Shown: piece after piece, positions 38,790-47,393 of the stretch
Numbering within the stretch: position 1 is the stretch's first letter
Layout: each line of letters opens with the position of its first letter
DNA from: Ruegeria sp. THAF57
Lineage (GTDB): Bacteria > Pseudomonadota > Alphaproteobacteria > Rhodobacterales > Rhodobacteraceae
NCBI RefSeq assembly: GCF_903914075.1
Contig: NZ_CAIWNQ010000003.1
Span: 186,001 to 250,000, forward strand
DNA length: 64,000 nt
Direction: 5' to 3'
Notes under the pieces: model-generated
Database searches by the model: none
Told to the model about the DNA's origin: nothing
The model's input: only the letters and a program-made list of their open reading frames with translations
Translations under genes and position numbers: made by a program

Positions 38790-39764
38790 ATGAAAATCGT
38801 GATTGCGGGCGCGGGCAGCATTGGATGTTACTGCGGGGCATTGTTGGCGGATGCCGGACATGACGTAACCTTGTTGGGGCGCGCTTATGTTCTTGATCCA
38901 ATCCGTGCGCAGGGGCTTAGGGTCAGCGATTTTGCGGACCTGAATCGCCGCGTGCCCGCTGCGAAACTGACCCTGACCCAAACGCCAGAAGGAATGGAAG
39001 ACGCGGATTTGGTGATCGTGACTGTCAAAACCGGCGCGACGGCAGATATGGCGGCGCAGATCGCGAAACATGCGCCCAAAACGGCCCCTGTACTGTCGTG
39101 GCAAAACGGGATGGAAAACGTTCGAACCCTGCGTGCCGCCTTGCCGGACTATGACGTCCGTGCAGGAATGGTGCCTTTCAACGTCGTCCCATCCGGTGCT
39201 GGCAGTTTCCACAGGGCGACATCGGGCGAGATTGTAATTCAAAGTGGCCCGGGCGACCTGGGGCGGCTTCTAAGCAACGTTGATATGCCCGTGGTCGAAA
39301 GTGACGACATTGACGCCGTGCAATGGGGCAAACTGGTCATCAATCTTAACAACGCGCTGAACGCGCTTTCCGGGCTGACGCTGAAACAGCAACTTCTCGA
39401 TCGAAACTGGCGTCGCCTGATGGCGGATCAAATGACCGAGGCACTCGCGGTTCTAAAGGCAGCCGGGCTTCCTGTCGCCTCGACCACGCCGTTGCCGGCG
39501 TGGATGACGCCGCATATTCTACGTTTGCCGACACCCGTGTTTTCAAGAATAGCTGCGCGGATGGTCAGCATTGACCCCTCGGCGCGCACATCCATGGCCT
39601 ATGATCTGCTTGCGGGGCGGACGACAGAAATCGACAGCCTGCAGGGGGAAATTGTCCGGCTGGGTGAAACCAGCGGTATTCCTACGCCAATCTGTCGGCG
39701 GGTGCGGGCTCTGATCGAACAGAAACCGAAAACAGCAATGGGTCCAGAGCGGATCGTGTCCTAA
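38790..39764 (+). CDS. panE: 2-dehydropantoate 2-reductase (ketopantoate reductase)
   Basis: 324 residues. The NADPH-binding GAGSIGCYCGALLADAGHDV opens the protein. The ApbA/PanE motif SWQNGMENVRTLRAALP and the substrate-side lysine and asparagine in WGKLVINLNNALNALSG follow. The C-terminal helical domain is typical (MAYDLLAGRTTEIDSLQGEI, with the conserved Glu). It makes pantoate for coenzyme A. Some roseobacter homologues may act on other 2-oxoacids. It lies 67 bases after the pirin gene. Confidence 0.85.
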   Translation: MKIVIAGAGSIGCYCGALLADAGHDVTLLGRAYVLDPIRAQGLRVSDFADLNRRVPAAKLTLTQTPEGMEDADLVIVTVKTGATADMAAQIAKHAPKTAPVLSWQNGMENVRTLRAALPDYDVRAGMVPFNVVPSGAGSFHRATSGEIVIQSGPGDLGRLLSNVDMPVVESDDIDAVQWGKLVINLNNALNALSGLTLKQQLLDRNWRRLMADQMTEALAVLKAAGLPVASTTPLPAWMTPHILRLPTPVFSRIAARMVSIDPSARTSMAYDLLAGRTTEIDSLQGEIVRLGETSGIPTPICRRVRALIEQKPKTAMGPERIVS

Positions 39765-39768
39765 CGCC

Positions 39769-41247
39769 TTATTGAAAGGCCGTCAGAATCCAGAAAATAA
39801 CCGCTGACATTGTTGCGGCGGCGGGCACCGTGATGACCCATGCTGCCACGATTGTCATGAAATGGGATCGCCGCACCAGCTTGCGCCGCTTGTGTTCTTC
39901 GCGCGCCAAACGGCGTTCCGGCGGTCGCTGATAGTTTGAGGTTTTCCACCGGCGGTCCGAATGCCATTCGCGGTAAAACCCGACCCCGAAGACCCCGCCA
40001 ACCGCGATATGGGTGGAACTGACGGGCAGGCCCAGCCAACTGGCCACAATCACCGTGATTGCCGCGGACAAGGCGACGCAGAAGGCGCGCATAGGGTTCA
40101 GCTTGGTGATCTGGCTGCCGACCATACGGATCAGCTTGGGGCCAAACAGGAACAGGCCGAAGGAAATGCCAAAGGCACCAATCACCATTACCCAGCTTGG
40201 GATTGTCACTTTGGACGCGAAATCGCCGAACTCGGCGGCGTGGACAATGGCGGCCAAGGGGCCAACGGCATTCGCCACGTCGTTTGCTCCGTGGGCGAAA
40301 CTGAGGAATGCGGCGGAGATGACCAGAGGCAGACCAAAAAGCGTCTTGAGGGATTTCGTGCGGTTTTCCAACCCTTCGGACTTGCGGCGAACCCATGGTA
40401 CCGTAACGGTCCATGCCAACAAACCAGCGGCCGAGCCGATCAGCAGGGCGACTTCAAGGTCCACCTTGACGATCCGCTTTAGACCCTTGACCGCCAGATA
40501 GGTCGCAAATGCCCCGGCCATTACGGCGACCAGAATGGGAACCCAGCGCCGTACGGCGGCAATCTTGTCGTCCTGATATTGGATTTTCGCTTTGATCAGC
40601 GCCAGAAAACCAGCGGCAATAACGCCCCCCAGTACGGGTGAGATCACCCAGCTTGCGGCAATCGCACTCATCGTACCCCAACTGACAGCACTCAGACCTG
40701 CTGCTGCGATGCCAGCCCCCATCACGCCGCCCACGACGGAGTGGGTCGTGGATACTGGTGCGCCGACCCACGTTGCCAGATTGACCCACAATGCCGAGGA
40801 AATCAGCGCCGCCATCATCGCCCAGATGAACACATTGCTGTTTTGAACCGAGGCCGGGTCAATAATGCCCTTGGATATTGTCGAAACTACATCCCCACCT
40901 GCCAGCAAAGCCCCTGCGCTTTCGGCTATGGCGGCGATAACAATCGCACCGCCCATCGTCAGCGCGTTGGCACCCACGGCAGGGCCCATGTTATTGGCAA
41001 CGTCGTTGGCACCGATATTGATCGCCATGTACGCTCCGAAAGCCGCTGCCGCGACGACGATCAGCCCTCCGTCGGCCTGACCAAACAAAACGGCTGCGGT
41101 TAACCCGGCCAGCGCGATGAATGCCAGCGCGATACCGGGGGCAAGCATGGGGCGTGCGACGTACACATTTGCAGATTCAACGCGTGAAATGCGGTGCAAG
41201 TCGCTGTCCAGTGCCTGCCAGCGGGTTTTGGAATTCGAATTCGACAT
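39769..41247 (-). CDS. PiT-family inorganic phosphate transporter
   Basis: 492 residues, about eleven helices. The duplicated PiT signature GANDVAN occurs twice (NIGANDVANNMGPAVGANAL and FAHGANDVANAVGPLAAI). A second hallmark is GAPVSTTHSVVGGVMGAGI with its mirror GLPVSSTHIAVGGVFGVGF. Such proteins are low-affinity metal-phosphate:proton symporters. There is no adjacent DUF47 (PhoU-like) gene, its frequent partner. The N-terminal 30 residues are cytosolic. Confidence 0.88.
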   Translation of the reverse strand: MSNSNSKTRWQALDSDLHRISRVESANVYVARPMLAPGIALAFIALAGLTAAVLFGQADGGLIVVAAAAFGAYMAINIGANDVANNMGPAVGANALTMGGAIVIAAIAESAGALLAGGDVVSTISKGIIDPASVQNSNVFIWAMMAALISSALWVNLATWVGAPVSTTHSVVGGVMGAGIAAAGLSAVSWGTMSAIAASWVISPVLGGVIAAGFLALIKAKIQYQDDKIAAVRRWVPILVAVMAGAFATYLAVKGLKRIVKVDLEVALLIGSAAGLLAWTVTVPWVRRKSEGLENRTKSLKTLFGLPLVISAAFLSFAHGANDVANAVGPLAAIVHAAEFGDFASKVTIPSWVMVIGAFGISFGLFLFGPKLIRMVGSQITKLNPMRAFCVALSAAITVIVASWLGLPVSSTHIAVGGVFGVGFYREWHSDRRWKTSNYQRPPERRLAREEHKRRKLVRRSHFMTIVAAWVITVPAAATMSAVIFWILTAFQ

Positions 41248-41339
41248 GAGGTTTCATCGGTTTTCTGGATTTGACGCACGCCGCTAAACGGTTTCGCCTG
41301 TGCGGGCAACCGCTCTGTCATCAAATTGTAGCGATTTTG

Positions 41340-41846
41340 TTACAAGTGACGTAGGATCTCGCTGAGTTCAGGCTCCCAAACGCGGTCAGCGGCCGTCTGG
41401 GGCGAAACCCACTCGCGCGTGCGCTGACCTACTTCGGGGAAGTCATCCGCCAGTTCCTGAACGTCAACCCGGTACACATTCGTCAATACCGGCTGAGCCG
41501 ATCCGTCTTTGAGAATTTTGTCGTATGTGTACTGCCCGACAGGGCTGCGGCCAAGCTTCGCTGGCCTTACGCCGGCTTCTTCCCATGCTTCTTGCCGGGC
41601 TGTTTCCGCGCCGTCCAAACCGTCCATGGGCCAGCCCTTGGGAATGACCCATCGGCCCGTTTCGCGGCTGGTGATCAACAAAACTTCGGGCCCGTCTTGC
41701 GTTTTTCTCAGGCAAAGGGCAGCGAACTGCACCCGGCGGGGGCGCAGGAACAAAGGTCTGGCGACCTCTTCCCAGATATTTCGCAACCATTTTGTCAAAA
41801 CAGGCTCACTTGAGTGGATGAAACGTATGCGTGTGTCACATAACAA
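41340..41846 (-). CDS. Nudix hydrolase (DIPP-like, degenerate Nudix box)
   Basis: 168 residues. WVIPKGWPMDGLDGAETARQ runs into EAWEEAGV. Compared with the canonical box, position 7 is Leu and position 15 is Gln, while E16, E19 and E20 remain. The first 35 residues (with LTKWLRNIWEEVARPLFLRP) precede the fold; the true start could be a TTG at 41798. It is paralogous to the Nudix gene at 8.2-8.6 kb (shared GRWxIPKG and QEAWEEAGV). Diphosphoinositol or dinucleoside polyphosphates are typical substrates of this subgroup. Confidence 0.78.
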   Translation of the reverse strand: MLCDTRIRFIHSSEPVLTKWLRNIWEEVARPLFLRPRRVQFAALCLRKTQDGPEVLLITSRETGRWVIPKGWPMDGLDGAETARQEAWEEAGVRPAKLGRSPVGQYTYDKILKDGSAQPVLTNVYRVDVQELADDFPEVGQRTREWVSPQTAADRVWEPELSEILRHL

Positions 41847-41959
41847 CGGAATGGAATATCTTCAATGCACCTATCTTTACCCTGCGTCATCTCGGCACTG
41901 ATTGCTGCCGAAGGGCTGCAATTTCTAGCGGGAAAGGTGATTATTTGCCGAACAGCGTT

Positions 41960-44392
41960 CTAGCTGCGCCGTTTCGCCCGCAACGTGGGGTCGGCCTGCG
42001 TTGGGTCTTCGGGCCAAGGGTGTTTGGGGTATTGCGCGCGCATGTCCTTGCGCACATCGGCATAGGATCCCGCCCAAAACCCCGGCAGATCGCGCGTGAT
42101 CTGTATCGGTCGCTGCGCCGGAGACAGCAGGGTGATCTTCAATGCTTCACCCCCGACAATTGGGTGACGCGTGACGCCAAACAATTCCTGCAAACGTACC
42201 GAGATTTCGGGGACCGCGCCGCCATAGTCGATGGGAACCTTGCGCCCGAGCGGTGTCTCAAAAGAGCCGGGTGCGCGGCGATCCAATTCTTGTGTCTGTC
42301 CCCAATCCAGACGAGAGCGAAGCGCGGGCAGCAGATCGAACCGTTTCCAGTCTTCAGCATTGCGCACTCCCTCAAGCATGGGCAGCAACCAGTCTTCCAC
42401 TGTGTCCATCAGGCCCTGATTCGAGAAGTCCGGCAGGTCCACCCCTTCGGCCCGAACCAGTTCCACGCGCGCTGCCAGACGCGCGGCTGCCCCGTTCAAA
42501 ACCAGCCCGAGGTCTCGCACGCCATCCAGCATTGCGTGGGCGACGGCATCGCTTGGGACGTCTTTCCATATTCGGTCATCAAGAGTGATAGCGCCAAACC
42601 GTTCTTGCCGCCGGGCGATGACGCGCCGGTCGCGTTTCGACCAATCACACGTTTCGACCCAGTCGATCTGATCCGAAAACAGGTCGCGGATTTCCCGCTC
42701 GGTAATTTGGGCGGCCATGCGTACACGCGCTTCTCGCGGATTTCCATCGGTGTCGGTGACCACAAGATACTGGGCGGCTGCCAGCGTATCTTCACCGTCC
42801 AGCACGACCCCTTTGCCGCCGGACAGGACATAGCGTGGCACATCACCCTTTCGCCGCTGTCCGATCCTGTCGGGATATGCAAGCGCGGCCATGGATGCGG
42901 GGCTTAGGTCCGAACGACTGCCACGGTCGCGCAGCCGCTTGGCCTCGGCCTTGATCCGGTCCACCGCGCCTGTGTTCACCTGCCAGACCCGATTGCGTTG
43001 AAAGGCCCGAGTGTCCCGCAACGCTTCAAGCCGCAGCAGAACATCCGCCGGAGCACCTTTAAGTGGGTCACGTTCTGCCATCAGCGCCGCCAGAATTGCT
43101 GCATCGGGTCCAGCCTGTACCAGCATGTGCCCAAGGCGCGGATGCAAAGGCAGCGCCGCCAAAGCCCGTCCGTGATCGGTAATCCGGCCGTTGCTGTCGA
43201 GCGCGCCCAGCATTTGCAGCAGGTTTCGTGCTTCGGCCATCGCTCCGTCAGGCGGAGGGGTTAGAAAGGCCAGATCGCTGGGCGAAGCACCCCAGAGGGC
43301 CAATTCCAATGCCAGTCCGGTCAGGTCGGCGGCTTCGATCTCGGCCGGGGGGTAGGCAGCCAGCGCTCCTTCTTCCCCTTTGGACCAAAGGCGATAGCAA
43401 ACACCTTTGGCCACCCGCCCGGCGCGACCTGCGCGTTGTGTCGCTTCGGCGCGTGTGACGCGTTCCGTCACGAGACGGGACATGCCCGAGCCGGGGTCGA
43501 ACCTTGCTCGCCGCGCCTGTCCCATATCGACGACCACACGAATATCGGGGATGGTCAGCGATGTTTCGGCAATTGACGTGGCCAATACCACTTTGCGGCC
43601 GCTATCAACCGGAGCGATCGCCTTGCGCTGCTCTGCGAAAGGCATCGACCCAAAAAGCGGCCTGATCGTGCAGTCCTTGGGCAAGCGACGGGTCAACGCG
43701 GCCTCGGCGCGGCGGATTTCACCTTCGCCGGGAAGGAAAACCAGCATCCCCCCATCGGTTTCCCGTTCGGCCTGAGTGACCAGATCCACCAATGCGTCCA
43801 GCCTTCGCGCCTGTGTCCCCATTGGATGGTCAAGCCAACGCGTTTCAACAGGAAAGCTGCGGCCTTCGGAGGTGACCAGCAGGGCATCCATCAGGCGTCC
43901 TACCGGTTCGGCATCCAATGTCGCAGACATGGCCAGAAGGATAAGGTCGTCCCTCAGCGCCCCCGTTACTTCAAGACATAATGCAAGTCCAAGGTCCGCG
44001 TTCAGTGATCTTTCGTGAAATTCATCGAAGATAACCGCGCCCACGCCGGGAAGATCGGGCTCGGATTGCAGCATACGCGTCAAAATCCCTTCGGTCACAA
44101 CCTCGATCCGGGTGGTCTTGGACACTTTTGTTTCGCCACGCACGCGGTATCCGACCGTTTCGCCAGCGCGCTGACCAAGAGTTTCCGCCATGCGTTCAGC
44201 GGCTGCGCGCGCCGCCAGCCTGCGTGGCTCAAGCATGACAATCCGACCGTCACACAGCCCGGCATCCAGTATCGCTAACGGCACCCGAGTTGTCTTACCC
44301 GCACCCGGAGGGGCCTGAAGCACAGCGCGGCCCGAAGCTTTCAAAGCTTCGATAAGATCGGGAATGGCGTCGTCGATAGGCAGGCGTGTCAT
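41960..44392 (-). CDS. hrpB: ATP-dependent helicase HrpB
   Basis: 810 residues, DEAH-type helicase. The Walker A motif is QAPPGAGKTTRVPLAI, motif II is the family variant DEFHERS, motif III is MSATLDAEP, and motif VI is QRAGRAGRVAKG. The C-terminal HrpB domain ends with PGSFETPLGRKVPIDYG and a basic tail rich in PKHPWPEDP. HrpB is a widespread bacterial helicase without a settled role. The start MTRLPIDDAIPDLIEALKAS at 44392 was preferred over 34 upstream codons that read through the promoter area. Confidence 0.92.
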   Translation of the reverse strand: MTRLPIDDAIPDLIEALKASGRAVLQAPPGAGKTTRVPLAILDAGLCDGRIVMLEPRRLAARAAAERMAETLGQRAGETVGYRVRGETKVSKTTRIEVVTEGILTRMLQSEPDLPGVGAVIFDEFHERSLNADLGLALCLEVTGALRDDLILLAMSATLDAEPVGRLMDALLVTSEGRSFPVETRWLDHPMGTQARRLDALVDLVTQAERETDGGMLVFLPGEGEIRRAEAALTRRLPKDCTIRPLFGSMPFAEQRKAIAPVDSGRKVVLATSIAETSLTIPDIRVVVDMGQARRARFDPGSGMSRLVTERVTRAEATQRAGRAGRVAKGVCYRLWSKGEEGALAAYPPAEIEAADLTGLALELALWGASPSDLAFLTPPPDGAMAEARNLLQMLGALDSNGRITDHGRALAALPLHPRLGHMLVQAGPDAAILAALMAERDPLKGAPADVLLRLEALRDTRAFQRNRVWQVNTGAVDRIKAEAKRLRDRGSRSDLSPASMAALAYPDRIGQRRKGDVPRYVLSGGKGVVLDGEDTLAAAQYLVVTDTDGNPREARVRMAAQITEREIRDLFSDQIDWVETCDWSKRDRRVIARRQERFGAITLDDRIWKDVPSDAVAHAMLDGVRDLGLVLNGAAARLAARVELVRAEGVDLPDFSNQGLMDTVEDWLLPMLEGVRNAEDWKRFDLLPALRSRLDWGQTQELDRRAPGSFETPLGRKVPIDYGGAVPEISVRLQELFGVTRHPIVGGEALKITLLSPAQRPIQITRDLPGFWAGSYADVRKDMRAQYPKHPWPEDPTQADPTLRAKRRS

Positions 44393-44619
44393 GGTGGCTT
44401 TATCCGCGAATGGTCCCCCAACGTCCAGTTCTGCCCTGTGGGAACATGGCCAGAGGTGTGCATCAACGGGGATCACGGTTTTCGCAGACGCCAACAGAGG
44501 ACAGGCCGCAACACCCTAGCGCGAATAGCTGGCCGTGGTTGCATTTCCCGAACCCTATGGTCTGGACAAACACCCCTTTGGGGCGGCAAGTAGACCTGCC
44601 GCAGAGGATCGGGGTCAAA

Positions 44620-45591
44620 ATGGAAATAGACGGCCTGGCAGACAGGATTTTGAACGGAGACAGGCGTGCTTTGGCCCGTGCCATTACGCTGGTTGAAAGT
44701 GGCCGCGCCGATCATCGGGCGCAGGCGACGGAATTGCTGGCTCAATTGGCAGGGTCAGACAGGCAGGCGCTGCGGATCGGATTGTCAGGGACGCCGGGGG
44801 TGGGCAAATCCACCTTTATCGAGAGCTTTGGCATGATGCTGATCGGTATAGGGCTTCGCGTGGCGGTTCTGGCTGTTGATCCCAGCTCTGCCCGATCGGG
44901 CGGTTCAATTCTGGGCGACAAAACCCGAATGGAGCGTCTGAGCCGCGAACGCGCCGCCTTTATCCGCCCGTCGCCCAGCCAGTCGCATCTTGGCGGCGTG
45001 GCCCGTCGCACACGCGAGGCAATCGCATTGTGCGAAGCGGCTGGGTTTGACGTTGTGCTGATCGAAACCGTGGGTGTTGGCCAATCGGAAACCGTTGTGT
45101 CCGAACTGTCCGACCTGTTCCTGTTGCTGCTCGCGCCTGCGGGCGGCGATGAGTTGCAGGGCGTCAAGCGCGGTATCATGGAAATGGCGGATATGATCCT
45201 GGTGAACAAGGCGGATGGCGATCTCAAGGCGACAGCCACGCGCACCTGCGCCGACTACGCCGGTGCCTTGCGCCTGCTGCGCAAACGCCCGCAGGACCCC
45301 GAAGGGTTTCCCAAGGCCATGACGGTTTCTGCGGTCGAGGAACATGGGTTGGAAGACGCGTGGTCCGAAATTCAGTCCCTGACCCAATGGCGTCGCGACT
45401 CGGGTCATTGGGAAAGGAACCGGGCGGTGCAGGCGCAGTATTGGTTCGAGCAGGAAGTGCGTTCGGCGCTTCTGTCGCGGCTGGCAACTGCGCGGGCGCG
45501 GGCCGAGATGGAGCGTCTGAGCACCGAAGTTTCACAAGGCCGGATAAGCCCTGCCGCGGCGGCGGAAGAGATGCTTACGACGCTGGCCTGA
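44620..45591 (+). CDS. meaB: Methylmalonyl-CoA mutase-associated GTPase MeaB
   Basis: 323 residues. This G3E-family GTPase chaperones cobalamin loading and protects methylmalonyl-CoA mutase. G1 is SGTPGVGKSTFIESFG. The Mg and switch region is AVDPSSARSGGSILGDKTRM, followed by RPSPSQSHLGGVARRTREAI, VLIETVGVGQSE and the guanine-specificity NKADGD. The C-terminal dimerisation arm ends the protein. The start MEIDGLADRILNGDRRAL fits the family; the 78 upstream codons do not. No mutase subunit gene is adjacent. Confidence 0.93.
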   Translation: MEIDGLADRILNGDRRALARAITLVESGRADHRAQATELLAQLAGSDRQALRIGLSGTPGVGKSTFIESFGMMLIGIGLRVAVLAVDPSSARSGGSILGDKTRMERLSRERAAFIRPSPSQSHLGGVARRTREAIALCEAAGFDVVLIETVGVGQSETVVSELSDLFLLLLAPAGGDELQGVKRGIMEMADMILVNKADGDLKATATRTCADYAGALRLLRKRPQDPEGFPKAMTVSAVEEHGLEDAWSEIQSLTQWRRDSGHWERNRAVQAQYWFEQEVRSALLSRLATARARAEMERLSTEVSQGRISPAAAAEEMLTTLA

Positions 45592-45631
45592 AGGGGTGAC
45601 AGGTAAAGTCAAAGAATTCTGCTGGCCCGTC

Positions 45632-45660
45632 TTGACCCTTCCGGCGATTCCCACTACACG
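45632..45660 (+). promoter_or_regulatory. Sigma70 promoter of rpmB
   Basis: TTGACC (45632-45637) and TACACG (45655-45660) are spaced by 17 bases, close to consensus for housekeeping promoters in this group. They lie 95 bases upstream of the rpmB start, leaving a transcribed leader of about 90 bases. Confidence 0.6.
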
Positions 45661-45676
45661 CATCCAACCAGTTTTC

Positions 45677-45732
45677 GGGCGCGACTTCGGGTTGCGCCCC
45701 TTGTGATTTGGCCGAGGGCAGTATGCCCGGCC
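45677..45732 (+). promoter_or_regulatory. Two hairpins in the rpmB leader
   Basis: GGGCGC (45677-45682) pairs with GCGCCC (45694-45699), with extra AC/GT pairing inside. A second stem pairs GGCC (45710-45713) and GGGC (45716-45719) with GCCC and GGCC (45725-45732), bulging GA. Both lie between the promoter and the L28 ribosome site. They could mediate ribosomal-protein autoregulation; this is inference. Confidence 0.4.
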
Positions 45733-45754
45733 TCCAGAAACAAAGGAAGAAACC

Positions 45755-46042
45755 ATGTCGCGCCGTTGCGAACTGACCGGAAAAGGCCCGATGACTGGCA
45801 ACAATGTCAGCCACGCCAAAAACAGAACTCGTCGTCGTTTTCTGCCCAACCTGAACGACGTTACCCTGCAGTCCGAGACTCTGGGCCGTGGCGTCAAGCT
45901 GCGCATTACTGCCGCTGCTCTGCGTTCGGTTGATCACCGCGGTGGTCTGGACGCGTTCCTGGCCAAAGCCAAGGACGAAGAACTGTCCGCGAACGCACTG
46001 AAAGTGAAAAAGGAAATCGCCAAGGCACAAGCTTCGGCCTAA
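45755..46042 (+). CDS. rpmB: 50S ribosomal protein L28
   Basis: 95 residues: [20 protein letters not shown] followed by [16 protein letters not shown], the standard L28 N-terminus with basic rRNA-binding stretches. The C-terminal [20 protein letters not shown] is characteristic of the longer alphaproteobacterial form. AAAGGAAGAAACC is the ribosome site. It is monocistronic, with a promoter and structured leader upstream and a strong terminator downstream. Confidence 0.96.
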   Translation: MSRRCELTGKGPMTGNNVSHAKNRTRRRFLPNLNDVTLQSETLGRGVKLRITAAALRSVDHRGGLDAFLAKAKDEELSANALKVKKEIAKAQASA

Positions 46043-46063
46043 ACTTTTTTTACTGCGAATTTC

Positions 46064-46100
46064 AGGCCCTGTACCCACGTGGTGCAGGGCCTTTGCTTTT
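46064..46100 (+). terminator. Intrinsic terminator of rpmB
   Basis: AGGCCCTG (46064-46071) pairs perfectly with CAGGGCCT (46085-46092) around a 13-base loop that holds a further ACC/GGT pairing. TTTGCTTTT follows. It lies 21 bases after the rpmB stop. Confidence 0.85.
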
Positions 46101-46219
46101 GTCTGGATTAAGAATGTTCGCGATTTCGGTGCAATTGGATCCTGAAGCGTAACTTTGATCACATACAGCGAATTCTGAACGGAATATGTTTAGGCATATT
46201 TTTGGCGGAGTTTGCCCTC

Positions 46220-46369
46220 ATGTCTTTCAAATCTTTCGATTCTTTCTCAGTGTTGGCCGCATTTTTCGGCAAGACCTTTGGGACATGCTTTCGGATGCAA
46301 CGTCAGGTGAACCGGCTGCATACGAGTCTGACCAAAGGGTCCGTCAAACGCCGGGAATTAGACCGCTGA
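46220..46369 (+). CDS. Candidate small basic protein (49 aa), unknown
   Basis: An ORF of 49 codons, MSFKSFDSFSVLAAFFGKTF followed by a basic helix-like tail (RMQRQVNRLHTSLTKGSVKR, then RELDR). A GGCGGAG Shine-Dalgarno lies nine bases before the ATG, and a perfect 11-bp hairpin follows the stop within 20 bases, so it looks like an independent transcription unit between rpmB and the copper genes. No family is recognised. The competing longer frame at 46186-46404 has no comparable ribosome site. Confidence 0.45.
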   Translation: MSFKSFDSFSVLAAFFGKTFGTCFRMQRQVNRLHTSLTKGSVKRRELDR

Positions 46370-46388
46370 CACTTTCGTCTGACCCCAA

Positions 46389-46418
46389 GGCTTCAAGCGT
46401 CTGAATGCGCTTGAAGCC
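46389..46418 (+). terminator. Perfect 11-bp hairpin after the small ORF
   Basis: GGCTTCAAGCG (46389-46399) and CGCTTGAAGCC (46408-46418) pair fully around an 8-base loop. There is no T-tract after it, so it may be a Rho-assisted terminator or a stabilising 3' end. Confidence 0.55.
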
Positions 46419-46449
46419 GGAATTGTCTCTGGCCTATACCCTTGGCAGA

Positions 46450-46800
46450 ATGAAACCCGCTCTGACCAGAATTCTACCCTTTGCGCTTTCGCTGCTCGTT
46501 ATTTTGACGGGGCAGGGTTTTGCAGTTTCGCGCGGGGTCGATGCTGCGGTCGGTCAAATGGTGCTGTGTACCGGAAACGGTCCGGTTGTTGTCTACGTCG
46601 ATGCCGAAGGGCAACCGACGCAGGCCCCGCATTTTTGCCCTGACTTTGCTTTGACCGTGTTGGGCGCTGTTTCCATGGCGGACGCTGCGCTTCCCGACGC
46701 GCCAAAGCAACCCCAGCCGAGGTTGAAGCGTGGCTTGGGTGATCTCATCACGCCGTCGGTTGCCTCACAATCGGCGCGCGCACCTCCCAATTTGGCTTGA
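46450..46800 (+). CDS. DUF2946-like secreted protein
   Basis: 116 residues with a signal peptide (MKPALTRILPFALSLLVILT). The short mature part has MVLCTGNGPVVVYVDAEGQP and HFCPDFAL, i.e. a Cys pair and His resembling DUF2946, a family often found next to copper genes. The C-terminus is low-complexity and proline-rich. It directly precedes the copper chaperone gene (44 bases), supporting a role in periplasmic copper handling. The ATG at 46405 lies inside a hairpin and is less likely. Confidence 0.6.
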   Translation: MKPALTRILPFALSLLVILTGQGFAVSRGVDAAVGQMVLCTGNGPVVVYVDAEGQPTQAPHFCPDFALTVLGAVSMADAALPDAPKQPQPRLKRGLGDLITPSVASQSARAPPNLA

Positions 46801-46844
46801 TACTGTTTTCCATTTTATCAAGAACTCAAATCAGGAGAGGCTTT

Positions 46845-47312
46845 ATGTCCTTCACCTACAAAATGCTGGCCACCGTTACCGCCGTTACCCTTGCAACTGC
46901 CGCCTGGGCGCAAGATAGCATCACCGTCGAGGACGCCTATGCGCGTTCGTCGGGCAAGTCCGCAAAGGCGGGTGCCGCTTTCATGATGATCCAGAACTTG
47001 GGTGAGACCGACGACCGTTTGATCGCAGCCGAATCGGATGTTGCGGCACGGGTCGAGCTGCACACTCATCAGGTTGATGACAACGGCGTGGCCAAGATGC
47101 TTCATGTCGAAGAGGGGTTCGTCATCCCGGCCGGAGAAACTCATATGCTGAAGCGTGGCGGGGATCACGTAATGTTTATGGGGATTTCGGCACCGTTCGA
47201 ACAAGGCGCAACTGTGCCTGTCACGCTGGTTTTTGAAAAGGCTGGTGAGATCGTGGTCGACATTCCGGTCGATCTGGAACGCAAAGGCGACCACGGGTCA
47301 CACAACCACTAA
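46845..47312 (+). CDS. Periplasmic copper chaperone PCu(A)C
   Basis: 155 residues. The signal peptide (MSFTYKMLATVTAVTLATAA, cut near AWA) is followed by DSITVEDAYARSS and GAAFMMIQNLG, the PCuAC opening. Copper ligands of the H-M-x10-M-x21-H-x-M type appear in ELHTHQVDDNGVAKMLHVEE and PAGETHMLKRGGDHVMFMG. The HNH tail (GDHGSHNH) is metal-rich. PCuAC delivers Cu(I) to the CuA/CuB sites of cytochrome oxidase. TCAGGAGAGG precedes the ATG. Confidence 0.88.
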   Translation: MSFTYKMLATVTAVTLATAAWAQDSITVEDAYARSSGKSAKAGAAFMMIQNLGETDDRLIAAESDVAARVELHTHQVDDNGVAKMLHVEEGFVIPAGETHMLKRGGDHVMFMGISAPFEQGATVPVTLVFEKAGEIVVDIPVDLERKGDHGSHNH

Positions 47313-47357
47313 GGCTACGCTTTTCTTCGGGCCGCGATACGGCCGTCATCCATGCGT

Positions 47358-47385
47358 CAGGCCGGGTAATCCCCGGCCTGTTTGC
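47358..47385. terminator. Bidirectional terminator between PCuAC and HdeD-like genes
   Basis: CAGGCCGGG (47358-47366) and CCCGGCCTG (47372-47380) form a perfect 9-bp stem with a 5-base loop and a short TTT. It lies between two convergent genes and 46 bases after the chaperone stop. Confidence 0.75.
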
Positions 47386-47393
47386 GTTGCGTT

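Noticed and set aside
46186..46404. 72-codon frame overlapping the small ORF
   Set aside because: No ribosome site near its ATG, and it reads into the terminal hairpin; the 49-codon frame is better supported.
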